Shown here: positions 1 through 7,837 of the stretch, one piece after another
Numbering within the stretch: position 1 is the stretch's first letter
Layout of the letters: each line of letters begins with the position of its first letter
NCBI RefSeq assembly: GCF_023061285.1
Contig: NZ_JAKGAM010000009.1
Location: 62,001-126,000, forward strand
Source: Chromohalobacter nigrandesensis
GTDB lineage: Bacteria > Pseudomonadota > Gammaproteobacteria > Pseudomonadales > Halomonadaceae
Length of the DNA stretch: 64,000 bases
Direction: 5' to 3'
Made by a program: the position numbers and the translations under genes
The notes under the pieces: generated by a model
The model's database searches: none
Told to the model about the DNA's origin: nothing
Seen by the model: the letters and a program-made list of their open reading frames with translations, nothing else

Positions 1-464
1 GAAGCGGCCCCTACGGCCTGCGAGTCGATAGAGGCGACTGCCAGATCACGATCTTGCGACGACGCGCCATCCGCCGGTGTCAGCCAGTCATCGTCCTGCG
101 CACCAGCATTCGTATCGGCACCACCGCCAAGTGGGGTAGCCACCGCACCATCTATCTCGTCGGACGCGTCGCTTGACGTTGCCTCGGCGTCGCCATCGGG
201 GCTCAGACGTAGCGTTTGCCCCGGATCGAGACGGTAAGGGGGCGTAATATCATTGAGTTGCGCCAAATCGCGGAAATCGAGGTTATTCTGCCAGGCAATG
301 CCATACAGAGTATCGCCCGATTTGACGGTATACGAACTCGGCGGGTCGCTGTTACGACTGACCGAGAGATCCTGCACCTGAGGCGCGCCGCTGGAACTTG
401 CGCATCCCGCCAGTCCCAGCGCCACGAGCCCTAGCGCGGGTAGTAGTCGACGAGCGTCAGACAT
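1..464 (-). CDS. nlpD: NlpD-like LysM lipoprotein (3' end cut by window edge)
   Basis: Partial gene reading off the left edge; only the N-terminal 154 codons are visible. The start is ATG at 464 after an AGAGGA ribosome site. The N-terminus is a lipoprotein signal with lipobox LAGC and the lipidated Cys at residue 21. A LysM peptidoglycan-binding domain follows at about residues 45-88 ([14 protein letters not shown]), then an acidic, Ala/Ser-rich linker. The M23 endopeptidase-like domain expected in NlpD would lie beyond the edge. NlpD activates the amidase AmiC at the septum in E. coli. The gene overlaps the end of the DUF368 gene by 8 bp. The preceding surE-pcm order is the usual nlpD neighbourhood, where rpoS normally follows. 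The family call is firm for the LysM lipoprotein and inferred for NlpD itself. Confidence 0.85.
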   Translation of the reverse strand, partial: MSDARRLLPALGLVALGLAGCASSSGAPQVQDLSVSRNSDPPSSYTVKSGDTLYGIAWQNNLDFRDLAQLNDITPPYRLDPGQTLRLSPDGDAEATSSDASDEIDGAVATPLGGGADTNAGAQDDDWLTPADGASSQDRDLAVASIDSQAVGAA

Positions 465-1398
465 GGGTTCGATCCTCTTTAAACGGGGAAGGACTGCGTT
501 CTCCGATGACCATGACCAGCACCAAGCCTGCGATCATCAAGGCGACCGCCGCCAATAAGTGGGCTGGTTCACCGGTGATCGCGCTATAGTCCGAAGGCAT
601 GAGATAGCGATAATCGAGCGGCACGATCTGGCCATCGCCGGCAAGGCGGTAGCTGGCGAGTTCGCGCCATGGCCAGAGTTGCGGTAACGAGCCGAAAATG
701 AAACCGACCAGGGTCAAGAGCGTGCCCCTTCGGTAGTGATGAAAAAGCCATGAGAGTATGCGCGAGAAAACCATCAAGCCGATGACACAGCCCGCACCGA
801 AGGTCGCGATCAAGGGCAGGTCGGCACTCTTGATGCCCTCCATGACCGTCCCATAGAGTCCCATCACCAGTAATAGAAAACTCCCCGAGACGCCCGGCAG
901 GAGCATCGCGCTGATAGCGATGGCGCCTCCCACCAACAATACCCACTGACTGGCTTCGCTGGGTGCCGGCAACAGGCTGGGCAGCCACAGGGCCACGCAG
1001 ACGCCCAGAATCAAGGGAAAAATGTGCTGCCACTGCCAGTGGCCGACCTGTCGACCCACGACGACGGCCGAAGCCAGCACGAGGCCGAAGAAGAAAGCAT
1101 TGAGCAACAGTTGATGATGATCGAGCAGCCAGGTCACGAGGTGCGCGACACTCACCAGACTCACACCGATGCCCAGCAGCAAGGGCACCAGAAACGCCAG
1201 GTTAAGATAGTCGGCAAGTCCCTTCAGACCACCGCGGCGCCACGCCCCGAAGGCGCGGGGGCCGAATTGCTTGATCGAGTGAATCAACTCCTCGTAGATG
1301 CCGGTGATGAACGCAATGGTGCCGCCGGACACTCCGGGTACCGCGTCTGCGGCGCCCATTCCGGCGCCTTTGAAGAAAAGCGTCAGGTAACGCTTCAT
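457..1398 (-). CDS. DUF368 membrane protein, PopT-type undecaprenyl phosphate translocase candidate
   Basis: A 313-residue polytopic membrane protein with the DUF368 N-terminal signature ([18 protein letters not shown], about residues 9-26) and many hydrophobic helices. The ATG at 1398 forms an ATGA overlap with the pcm stop, which decides the start over an upstream in-frame one. DUF368 proteins, for example PopT of Vibrio cholerae, were shown to recycle undecaprenyl phosphate across the inner membrane for peptidoglycan and surface polymer synthesis. That function is assigned here by family only. The gene sits between pcm and nlpD and is translationally coupled to both, so it is probably co-expressed with the envelope lipoprotein NlpD. 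The DUF368 call is strong; the substrate is inferred. Confidence 0.88.
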   Translation of the reverse strand: MKRYLTLFFKGAGMGAADAVPGVSGGTIAFITGIYEELIHSIKQFGPRAFGAWRRGGLKGLADYLNLAFLVPLLLGIGVSLVSVAHLVTWLLDHHQLLLNAFFFGLVLASAVVVGRQVGHWQWQHIFPLILGVCVALWLPSLLPAPSEASQWVLLVGGAIAISAMLLPGVSGSFLLLVMGLYGTVMEGIKSADLPLIATFGAGCVIGLMVFSRILSWLFHHYRRGTLLTLVGFIFGSLPQLWPWRELASYRLAGDGQIVPLDYRYLMPSDYSAITGEPAHLLAAVALMIAGLVLVMVIGERSPSPFKEDRTHV

Positions 1399-2030
1399 TG
1401 TATGACCCCTTCCAGTAGCGGTACGAATCTGACCCGCTCGAGCCGCGTGCGTTCGAAGGTGGCACCGCAACGCCGCACACGTGTCAGCCATTGGCAGCCG
1501 GCCTCATCCTCCAGCGGCGCGATCAGTTGCCCTCCGTCATCCAGTTGGGATAACAGCTCCTGAGGTAGCACGCTGGCACAGGCGGTGAAGAGGATGACAT
1601 CGAAGGGGGCAGCCTGCGGCCATCCATGTCCGCCGTCTTCATGGCGCAGGCGCACGTTATTGACGCCCAGCATGGCCAAACGCGAGGCGGCACTACGATG
1701 CAAGGCACCGATGCGTTCGATGCTCCACACCGACTCGACCAGGCGCGCCAGGATCAACGTCTGGTAGCCCGAGCCGGTCCCGACTTCCAGCACGCGTCGC
1801 GGCTGCGCGGCCAGCACCAGCTCGGTCATGCGTGCCACGATCCACGGCTGCGAGAGCGTCTGGCCATGGCCCAGCGGCAAGGCGGTATCTTCATAGGCGC
1901 GGTGCGCCAGCGCCTCGTCGAGGAAGACGTGACGTGGTTCGCGCGCCATGGCGTCGAGCACCCGTGTATCACGGATGCCGCCTGCCTGCAGCCGCCGTAT
2001 CAAGCGATTGCGAGTACGCTGTGAGGTCAT
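1395..2030 (-). CDS. pcm: Protein-L-isoaspartate O-methyltransferase
   Basis: A 211-residue cytosolic enzyme that methylates isoaspartyl residues in aged proteins with S-adenosylmethionine, starting their repair. The SAM-binding motif I, VLEVGTGSGYQT, is at about residues 80-91. The conserved region HVFLDEALAHRAYEDTALPLGHGQTLSQP precedes it in two stretches. The start at 2030 (MTSQRTRN) is chosen because it gives the family's usual length; longer in-frame starts run back into surE. The stop overlaps the DUF368 start in an ATGA. surE lies 37 bp upstream on the same strand, the classic surE-pcm pair. Confidence 0.95.
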   Translation of the reverse strand: MTSQRTRNRLIRRLQAGGIRDTRVLDAMAREPRHVFLDEALAHRAYEDTALPLGHGQTLSQPWIVARMTELVLAAQPRRVLEVGTGSGYQTLILARLVESVWSIERIGALHRSAASRLAMLGVNNVRLRHEDGGHGWPQAAPFDVILFTACASVLPQELLSQLDDGGQLIAPLEDEAGCQWLTRVRRCGATFERTRLERVRFVPLLEGVIQ

Positions 2031-2067
2031 GCCGATGCCACCGAGTCGGTGTGTATCATGTGGAGTT

Positions 2068-2820
2068 TCAGGAATTCGACAATGCATCCAGCCAGTTCCG
2101 TACGTCGTCCAACGCCGCATGGCGTGTGAGATCGGTCTGAAGGGGCGTGATCGACACGTATCCCGCTTCAATGGCCGCGAAATCGGTGTCCGCACCATCA
2201 TCGGCGTTATCGCCGACGGCGGCAATCCAATAACGTTCGCGGCCACGCGGATCTTTCACCTTCATCGGCTGGGCCGCAGGGCCGCGATACCCCATCCGCG
2301 TCACGCGTACGCCCTGAATGTCTTCCCAGGGCACATCCGGCACATTGACGTTGAGCAGGCTGCGGGGCGGCAAGGACAATGACTCCGCCGCTCCCACCAG
2401 GGTCGCCGCGACGCGCCCGGCGGTCTCGAAATAGCGCGCACCGCAAAGCGATACGGCAATTGCCGCCATGCCTAGATTGCGTCCTTCCATGGCGGCGGCC
2501 ACGGTGCCCGAATACAGCACGTCATCGCCCAGATTGCTGCCATGATTGATACCCGAAATCACCAGGTCAGGCTTCTCGTCCCAGACCCCGTTGACGCCCA
2601 GATACACACAATCGGCCGGCGTGCCGTCGACGGAATAGAAGCCGTTGTCGAGTGACGTCAATGCCAGGGGACGCGTTAGCGTCAACGAGTTGCTGGCGCC
2701 GCTCTTGTCGCGGTCCGGTGCCACCACCCGCAGGCGCCCATGTGCCGAAAGTGCATCGTGAAGCGCACGCAGCCCCGGTGCATGGACGCCATCATCGTTG
2801 GATAACAGTAACTTGCGCAT
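2068..2820 (-). CDS. surE: 5'/3'-nucleotidase SurE (survival protein E)
   Basis: A 250-residue metal-dependent nucleotidase acting on nucleoside 5'- and 3'-monophosphates and short polyphosphates. The N-terminus [16 protein letters not shown] carries the metal-binding Asp pair (D9, D10). The sequences [19 protein letters not shown] and the TPADCVYLG stretch are family signatures. Length matches E. coli SurE (253). It lies between truD (36 bp upstream) and pcm, a conserved gammaproteobacterial order usually leading to rpoS. Confidence 0.96.
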   Translation of the reverse strand: MRKLLLSNDDGVHAPGLRALHDALSAHGRLRVVAPDRDKSGASNSLTLTRPLALTSLDNGFYSVDGTPADCVYLGVNGVWDEKPDLVISGINHGSNLGDDVLYSGTVAAAMEGRNLGMAAIAVSLCGARYFETAGRVAATLVGAAESLSLPPRSLLNVNVPDVPWEDIQGVRVTRMGYRGPAAQPMKVKDPRGRERYWIAAVGDNADDGADTDFAAIEAGYVSITPLQTDLTRHAALDDVRNWLDALSNS

Positions 2821-2856
2821 ATCTGTCCTCTTGTTTTCCTGATAGCCGATATTCCT

Positions 2857-3903
2857 TCACAGCAACGGATGATGCATCAGCTCGCGCAATACCGAGGTGG
2901 CGAAGGCGCCGCGCGGCAAGCCGAAGCCAAGCGTCACCCGATTAGGGGCATCATGCTCCAGCGACGGTGCGTCAAGCGGCACGCATAGCGCGCGTCGATC
3001 CATGCGTACGCCGGCCGCTTCGAGTCCCTGCGACAGGGCCTCATGCCGCGCCGCGAGCCGCGTTTCTTCCTCAGCCACCTCCGCGACACTCTCCAGACGC
3101 CCGCGTCCCCACATAGGGCCGGTGGGCGTAACGTCGCCGCGTGCGGCGCGTTCGTGCAAGGCGGCGTCGACCTCGTCGGCCACGAAGCGACTGGCCGTTC
3201 CCGCCAGCGTCAGCACATCGCCAGGACACGGCGTCCGCCAAGTCTGCGCGCGCAGTCGTGCGGCCAGCACCTCATTGAACAGGAAGCTGCGCGCTGCGGA
3301 AAGCTGCATGCCATGCGGATCGTCACGCTTGCGCCAACCACGCGTGAAAGCCTTCTGGGCAAGCACCAGGTTGCGCCCTTCGCGGCCGAAGCGTTGCGGG
3401 CCGAAGTAATTGGGCACGCCGACCGTACACAGGGTACGCCAACGACACGCCAGATCGGGATGCGAGGCGACCTCACCGCTCAGACGGAGCGTGAAACGAT
3501 TGGTACGGTGTACGCCGCGCTTGAGCTTGCGGGGATGACGTTGTGCGTCAAGGACCACGATTCCCACGTCGCTGAGCTGGACAGCGAAGGCGTCAGGGGC
3601 ATCACGCCCAGGCAGATGCACCGAGAGCCATTGGCGAGTGACCGCGACGCGGTCCTTGAGGCCGCTATAGCCCACGTCGCGCGGGCGCACGCCACACACT
3701 CGCGCCACATGCTTGGCGGCTTCCGGCGTGGTCAGATCGCGCTTCTCGATCCACAACCAAAGGTGCTCGCCCTGCCCTTCCGGCGCGAAATCGAACACCT
3801 CCTCGACGATGAAGTCCTCGGGCGTCATGCGGAACTCGCCCGACGCCAGCGGCCCGCCGTGAACACGCGGCCAATCGGGTGGCCAGAGCGACATATCGCT
3901 CAT
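2857..3903 (-). CDS. truD: tRNA pseudouridine(13) synthase TruD
   Basis: A 348-residue enzyme that isomerises uridine 13 of tRNA(Glu) to pseudouridine. The motif GYSGLKDR at about residues 78-85 carries the catalytic Asp (D84). The N-terminal EDFIVEEV and the C-terminal region [21 protein letters not shown] are characteristic of the family. The ATG at 3903 overlaps the ispF stop as ATGA, so translation is probably coupled. The gene is in the conserved ispF-truD-surE series. Confidence 0.95.
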   Translation of the reverse strand: MSDMSLWPPDWPRVHGGPLASGEFRMTPEDFIVEEVFDFAPEGQGEHLWLWIEKRDLTTPEAAKHVARVCGVRPRDVGYSGLKDRVAVTRQWLSVHLPGRDAPDAFAVQLSDVGIVVLDAQRHPRKLKRGVHRTNRFTLRLSGEVASHPDLACRWRTLCTVGVPNYFGPQRFGREGRNLVLAQKAFTRGWRKRDDPHGMQLSAARSFLFNEVLAARLRAQTWRTPCPGDVLTLAGTASRFVADEVDAALHERAARGDVTPTGPMWGRGRLESVAEVAEEETRLAARHEALSQGLEAAGVRMDRRALCVPLDAPSLEHDAPNRVTLGFGLPRGAFATSVLRELMHHPLL

Positions 3904-4388
3904 GTCGCGTCCGCGCGTGTCAGCAGCACCACGGCTTCGGCGGCGATGCCTTCCTTGCGCCCGGTGAAGCCAAGCCGCTCGCTAGTGGTTGCCTTGACGT
4001 TGACCGCGTCTTCCGCCACACCGAGCGTTTCGGCGATACGCGTGCGCATCAGCGCGATGTAATCGGCCAGGCGCGGCGCTTGGGCGATCACGGTAGTATC
4101 CAGGTTGACGATCCGATAACCCTTGGCGGCGGCTTGGTCATGTACCTGTCGCAGCAATTCACGACTGTCGGCACCCGCCCAGGCCGCGTCGGTATCGGGA
4201 AAATGATGGCCGATATCGCCCAGGCCGCAGGCACCGAGCAGGGCATCGCACAATGCGTGCAACAGGACGTCGCCATCCGAATGGGCGATGAAACCGTGAG
4301 TATGCGCGATGCGCACGCCGCCGATCATCAGGTGATCGCCATCACCGAAGCGGTGCACGTCAAAACCGTGGCCAATACGTAACGTCAT
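3900..4388 (-). CDS. ispF: 2-C-methyl-D-erythritol 2,4-cyclodiphosphate synthase
   Basis: The fifth enzyme of the MEP isoprenoid pathway, forming MEcPP and releasing CMP. The product is 162 residues from the ATG at 4388, which overlaps the ispD stop as ATGA; another ATG lies 6 bp upstream (4394). The start [11 protein letters not shown] carries metal ligands D10 and H12. [18 protein letters not shown] and [10 protein letters not shown] are the family signatures. [17 protein letters not shown] near the C-terminus matches the CMP-binding region. Both ends are coupled to neighbours (ispD upstream, truD downstream). Confidence 0.96.
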   Translation of the reverse strand: MTLRIGHGFDVHRFGDGDHLMIGGVRIAHTHGFIAHSDGDVLLHALCDALLGACGLGDIGHHFPDTDAAWAGADSRELLRQVHDQAAAKGYRIVNLDTTVIAQAPRLADYIALMRTRIAETLGVAEDAVNVKATTSERLGFTGRKEGIAAEAVVLLTRADAT

Positions 4389-5107
4389 GAGCATGTCTCG
4401 TCGGAAAGCGGGGTATCGCACGCGGTTTCGCTGAGCAGCCGCGTGGCGAGGGAGAGATCCTCGGGATGCGTGATCTTGAGGTTATCCCGGCGGCCGGGCA
4501 CCAAACGCGGCGCCAGGCCCAGTGCCTCTAGTGCCGAGGCCTCGTCGGTGAGCGCCACGCGTGTCTCGCGGGCATGGTCGAAGGCACGGCACAGCACGCG
4601 ATAGAAGGCACCTTGCGGGGTCATGGCATGCCATAACCCCTCGCGCGACACGGTATGCACGACGTGACCTTGGGCATCGGCGCGCTTCATGGTGTCCGCC
4701 ACCGGTGCCGCCAGCAGCCCGCCATCGGGCGAGGTCTCGAGCACGGCGCGTAGACGACGCAAGTCATCGAGCGCCACGCAAGGCCGCGCGACATCATGGA
4801 CCAACACCAGGTCGTCGTCCGCCGCGACGCCCTCGAGCGATTCCAGCGCGTTGGCCACCGAATCGGCACGTTCACGGCCGCCGGGGACTCGCTGCCAGTC
4901 GGCGAAGGGCACCCACTCGGGGGAGAAGCGCGCATCGTCGGCATCCAGGCACAGGCGCAGCGCTGCCTCCGGGAAGGCGGCGTGCAACCGCGCCAAGGTA
5001 TGTGCCAGTACCGGCCGGCCGGCGATATCGAGATACTGCTTGGGCAAGACGGCCCCCATGCGGCGGCCTTGCCCCGCCGCCGGCACGATCAACCACAAGC
5101 GACTCAC
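4385..5107 (-). CDS. ispD: 2-C-methyl-D-erythritol 4-phosphate cytidylyltransferase
   Basis: A 240-residue third-step enzyme of the MEP pathway, transferring CMP from CTP to MEP. The nucleotide-binding loop [18 protein letters not shown] is at residues 9-26, and [10 protein letters not shown] and [12 protein letters not shown] are the other signatures. The start codon is GTG (5107-5105), forming a GTGA overlap with the ftsB stop. The ispD-ispF pair adjacent to ftsB is standard in gammaproteobacteria. Confidence 0.95.
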   Translation of the reverse strand: MSRLWLIVPAAGQGRRMGAVLPKQYLDIAGRPVLAHTLARLHAAFPEAALRLCLDADDARFSPEWVPFADWQRVPGGRERADSVANALESLEGVAADDDLVLVHDVARPCVALDDLRRLRAVLETSPDGGLLAAPVADTMKRADAQGHVVHTVSREGLWHAMTPQGAFYRVLCRAFDHARETRVALTDEASALEALGLAPRLVPGRRDNLKITHPEDLSLATRLLSETACDTPLSDETCS

Positions 5108-5469
5108 GGTGCGACCTCCTCGGGCATCGCCGCCGCCTTCTCGGGGTCGCCCTGCAGCGTAGTGGCACTTTGTTCCAGAATGGAGCGCTCGGCGGTCACG
5201 CCGGGCACCCAGAAAAACTGCTCATCGCGGCGTACCATGCCCAGGTCGCTGCGTGCCCGTTCCTCGATGGCATCGAGTCCTTTCTTGAGATCGATCACCT
5301 CCGCCGCCAGGCGGTCATTGCGCGCCTGCAGCCGGTCGTTTTTTTCTTCGAGCACATCGGCACGGTGACGAATATGGTTGAGTTCGCGCACTCCCCCTTC
5401 ACCGAACCACAGGTGATACTGCAGTAGACCGATCAGTACCACTAGCGCTATGCATACCCACTTCAACAT
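5104..5469 (-). CDS. ftsB: Cell division protein FtsB
   Basis: A 121-residue bitopic inner-membrane protein of the divisome, which bridges FtsQ and FtsL. It has one N-terminal transmembrane helix (about residues 3-21), then a Leu/Asn/Asp-rich coiled coil (about 28-65, ELNHIRHRADVLEEKNDRL), then a short periplasmic tail (RSDLGMVRRDEQFFWV). The start MLKWVCIALV at 5469 is preferred because any upstream extension lacks similarity. It is about 18 residues longer than E. coli FtsB, with an acidic tail. The stop overlaps the ispD GTG. Confidence 0.92.
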   Translation of the reverse strand: MLKWVCIALVVLIGLLQYHLWFGEGGVRELNHIRHRADVLEEKNDRLQARNDRLAAEVIDLKKGLDAIEERARSDLGMVRRDEQFFWVPGVTAERSILEQSATTLQGDPEKAAAMPEEVAP

Positions 5470-5595
5470 CGTTGGTTCCGTCCTGGACCGACAGCTGCCC
5501 GGCATTATGCCATCATCAAGGCACCCGCGCAGTCCGTGCGGCGAGCCAATCGCCGCGCGACGCGCCCCGCTGACCACGATGTCAAGGAGCCTCGC

Positions 5596-5907
5596 ATGTA
5601 CAAACTCGCGTTTTTCGTTCCCATGGACGACGCCGAATGCGTCAAGGAAGCCATATTCGCCACCGGTGCCGGGCGCATCGGCGACTACGAAGCCTGCTGC
5701 TTCCAGACGCCCGGACAGGGCCAGTTCCGCCCGCTAGACGGTGCCGACCCGCATATCGGCAAAGTCGGCGCGCTCAGCCACGTCGAGGAGCTTAAGGTCG
5801 AGCTGGTCTGCGAGGACGATCACCTGGAAGCCGCCGTAGCGGCGCTCAAACTAGCCCATCCCTACGAGGAACCGGCATATGAGGCCTGGCGCCTGGCAGA
5901 CGTCTAG
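5596..5907 (+). CDS. NIF3/YqfO-related small protein (CutA-like fold)
   Basis: A 103-residue cytosolic protein beginning MYKLAFFVPMDDAECVKEAIF and ending LKLAHPYEEPAYEAWRLADV. This matches the stand-alone form of the domain inserted in YqfO/NIF3 proteins, a CutA/PII-like ferredoxin fold. HPYEEPAY is its signature. An AAGGAG site at 5584-5589 fixes the ATG at 5596. It is transcribed alone, divergent from ftsB and convergent with the Nudix gene. The molecular role of stand-alone members is not established; metal binding is a guess from relatives. Confidence 0.8.
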   Translation: MYKLAFFVPMDDAECVKEAIFATGAGRIGDYEACCFQTPGQGQFRPLDGADPHIGKVGALSHVEELKVELVCEDDHLEAAVAALKLAHPYEEPAYEAWRLADV

Positions 5908-5912
5908 GCGCG

Positions 5913-6470
5913 TTACGCGCTGCCCAGGTAACGTTCACGGTCTTCGGCGGTGATGTCGCTGACATGCAGCGGATAGTCACCGCCCCGACGATCGTCGAAG
6001 TAGTGGCGCAAGGTACGTTCGATGGTGGGAAAAGCTAACTCGTGCCAGGGAATCTCGGCCTCCTCGAACAACGCCACCTCGAGGCTCTCGGGGCCGGGCG
6101 CGTAGTCGCCGCGCAACGCCCCACGGAAGATCATGTAGACCTGATTGATGTGTGGCAGATTAATGAGCGTATAAAGCCCCTCGAGATCGACCTCGGCGCA
6201 GGCCTCCTCGCGGGTCTCACGCATGGCAGCCTCGGACGTGGTCTCGCCGTTTTCCATGTAGCCGGCAGGCAGCGTCCAGTAGCCCATGCGAGGCGAGATC
6301 GCGCGGCGACACAACAAGACGCGCTCCCCTGCCACCGGCAAGGTACCCGCCACGATGCGTGGATTCTGATAATGGATGGTGCCGCATGCATCGCACAGAA
6401 AACGCCCGCGATCGTCACCCTCGGGAATCGCGAAACGCACGGTTTGGCCACAATGGCTACAGAAATTCAT
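5913..6470 (-). CDS. Nudix hydrolase with N-terminal zinc ribbon
   Basis: A 185-residue protein. The N-terminus has two CxxC pairs (C4/C7 and C26/C29) forming a zinc ribbon like that of NudC. A Nudix domain follows, with the box GYMENGETTSEAAMRETREE at about residues 70-89. It is shorter than NudC (NADH pyrophosphatase, about 257 residues) and lacks NudC's N-terminal domain, so the substrate is unknown; ADP-ribose or another nucleoside diphosphate derivative is likely from family knowledge. The start at 6470 (MNFCSHCG) has a GAGGA ribosome site. It is divergent from the next Nudix gene, 48 bp away. Confidence 0.85.
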   Translation of the reverse strand: MNFCSHCGQTVRFAIPEGDDRGRFLCDACGTIHYQNPRIVAGTLPVAGERVLLCRRAISPRMGYWTLPAGYMENGETTSEAAMRETREEACAEVDLEGLYTLINLPHINQVYMIFRGALRGDYAPGPESLEVALFEEAEIPWHELAFPTIERTLRHYFDDRRGGDYPLHVSDITAEDRERYLGSA

Positions 6471-6518
6471 GATCGTCCTCGGGCGAGCGATACGGCGCCC
6501 CATTAGGTGAAAAGCAAC

Positions 6519-7142
6519 ATGTTAGAGACACTGTGCGAACGCCTGCAAGCGCATCAGCCGCGCCAACTGAACGCCGACATGCCCAGAGCCGCGGTGCTGC
6601 TGGCGATCGTCGAGCGCCGCGAGCCCACGCTCGTGCTGACGCGCCGTGCCGGTCATCTCGCCCAGCATGGCGGGCAAGTCGCGTTTCCCGGCGGCAAGGT
6701 CGAGCCGGAGGATGCCGACCTGTGGGCCACGGCCTTGCGCGAAGCGCACGAGGAGATCGCGCTGCCACCCGCGCACGTCGCATGCCTCGGCCGACTGAGC
6801 GATGTCACCTCGCGCCACGGCATCTGCGTGACCCCGTTCGTCGGGTTGATTCCACCCGGCCTCTCATTGGTACCGGATCATAATGAACTGGATACCATTT
6901 TCGAGGTGCCGCTGACGTGGTTTCTCGAGGATCGCCGCAGTCATACCGATGTCATCCGTCACGGCGAGCACACCTATTACGTGCCCAGCTATGCCTACGC
7001 CAATCATATAATATGGGGGCTGTCGGCGATGATGCTGGTCGAACTGCTAGCGATAGGTTTCGCACGCCCCATCAGCCTCGACAGTGCGCCTCTCGGTAGC
7101 CCGTTGCGTCATCTACCTGCGCCTCCCCCGCCACGGCCTTGA
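6519..7142 (+). CDS. CoA pyrophosphatase-type Nudix hydrolase (NudL/YeaB family)
   Basis: A 207-residue protein with an extended Nudix region AFPGGKVEPEDADLWATALR followed by EAHEEIAL. The family signature for CoA diphosphatases (LTRRAGHLAQHGGQVAFPGG) immediately precedes it. It probably cleaves CoA to 4'-phosphopantetheine and 3',5'-ADP. A GTG at 6507 is an alternative start, but the GGTGA there sits at ribosome-site distance from the ATG at 6519, so I chose the ATG. The 2OG oxygenase gene begins 22 bp downstream on the same strand. Confidence 0.87.
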   Translation: MLETLCERLQAHQPRQLNADMPRAAVLLAIVERREPTLVLTRRAGHLAQHGGQVAFPGGKVEPEDADLWATALREAHEEIALPPAHVACLGRLSDVTSRHGICVTPFVGLIPPGLSLVPDHNELDTIFEVPLTWFLEDRRSHTDVIRHGEHTYYVPSYAYANHIIWGLSAMMLVELLAIGFARPISLDSAPLGSPLRHLPAPPPPRP

Positions 7143-7164
7143 AACCTGCACAGGACTTTTTCAC

Positions 7165-7827
7165 ATGCCGCGACATGATCCCGCCGACTATCTCGACATG
7201 GCCGCGTTACCCCGGCTGCTTGATGGGCTGGTCACGCAGGGCTGGTTCGTCGGCGAACGCTTCATCGATACCGCGCTATGCCACACCTTGCAGGCGGAAC
7301 TGCAGACGCTGAAGGCATGCTCGCATCTCGACGAAGCCGGCATCGGTCGGGGACAGGCGCACCGTATCGAGCGCGATGTCCGGGGCGATGCCATTCATTG
7401 GCTGGATCGCGAAAGCCGGGCCCAACGCCAATACCTGACAGTAATGGCGTTTTTGCAACAGACCATCAATCGCGAACTCTATCTGGGGCTGTTCGAATTC
7501 GAGGCTCACTTCGCCTCGTACCCACCGGGCGCCTTCTACAAGAAGCACTTCGACAGCTTTCGCGGCCGCAGCAACCGCATCGTCTCGACCGTGCTGTATC
7601 TCAACCCCGCGTGGACGGCGGCGCACGGCGGCGAGATGGCGTTGTTCGACCCCGACGACCCTGAACGCGAAATCGCACGCATACGCCCTGAACTCGGCAC
7701 CTTCGTGTGCTTTCTCGCCGACCGCGTCCCCCACGAGGTGCTGCCGACCCAGGCCCCGCGTGCCAGCATCGCCGGCTGGTTCCGCCGCAACACCTCGCTG
7801 GGCGGCAGCATCGATCCGGCGCGCTGA
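7165..7827 (+). CDS. 2OG-Fe(II) oxygenase, prolyl 4-hydroxylase-like
   Basis: A 220-residue protein with the double-stranded beta-helix signature. The iron ligands H128 and D130 lie in FYKKHFDSFRG and H190 in RVPHEVLPT. R199 (RASIAGWFRR) would bind 2-oxoglutarate. LNPAW and GGEMALFD are conserved in EGL-9/SM-20-like bacterial members. The start MPRHDPADY at 7165 is chosen over an upstream one lying inside the Nudix gene. The substrate is unknown; bacterial relatives hydroxylate proline or arginine in translation factors and ribosomal proteins. It probably shares a transcript with the Nudix gene. Confidence 0.85.
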   Translation: MPRHDPADYLDMAALPRLLDGLVTQGWFVGERFIDTALCHTLQAELQTLKACSHLDEAGIGRGQAHRIERDVRGDAIHWLDRESRAQRQYLTVMAFLQQTINRELYLGLFEFEAHFASYPPGAFYKKHFDSFRGRSNRIVSTVLYLNPAWTAAHGGEMALFDPDDPEREIARIRPELGTFVCFLADRVPHEVLPTQAPRASIAGWFRRNTSLGGSIDPAR

Positions 7828-7837
7828 AGACGCTGCC

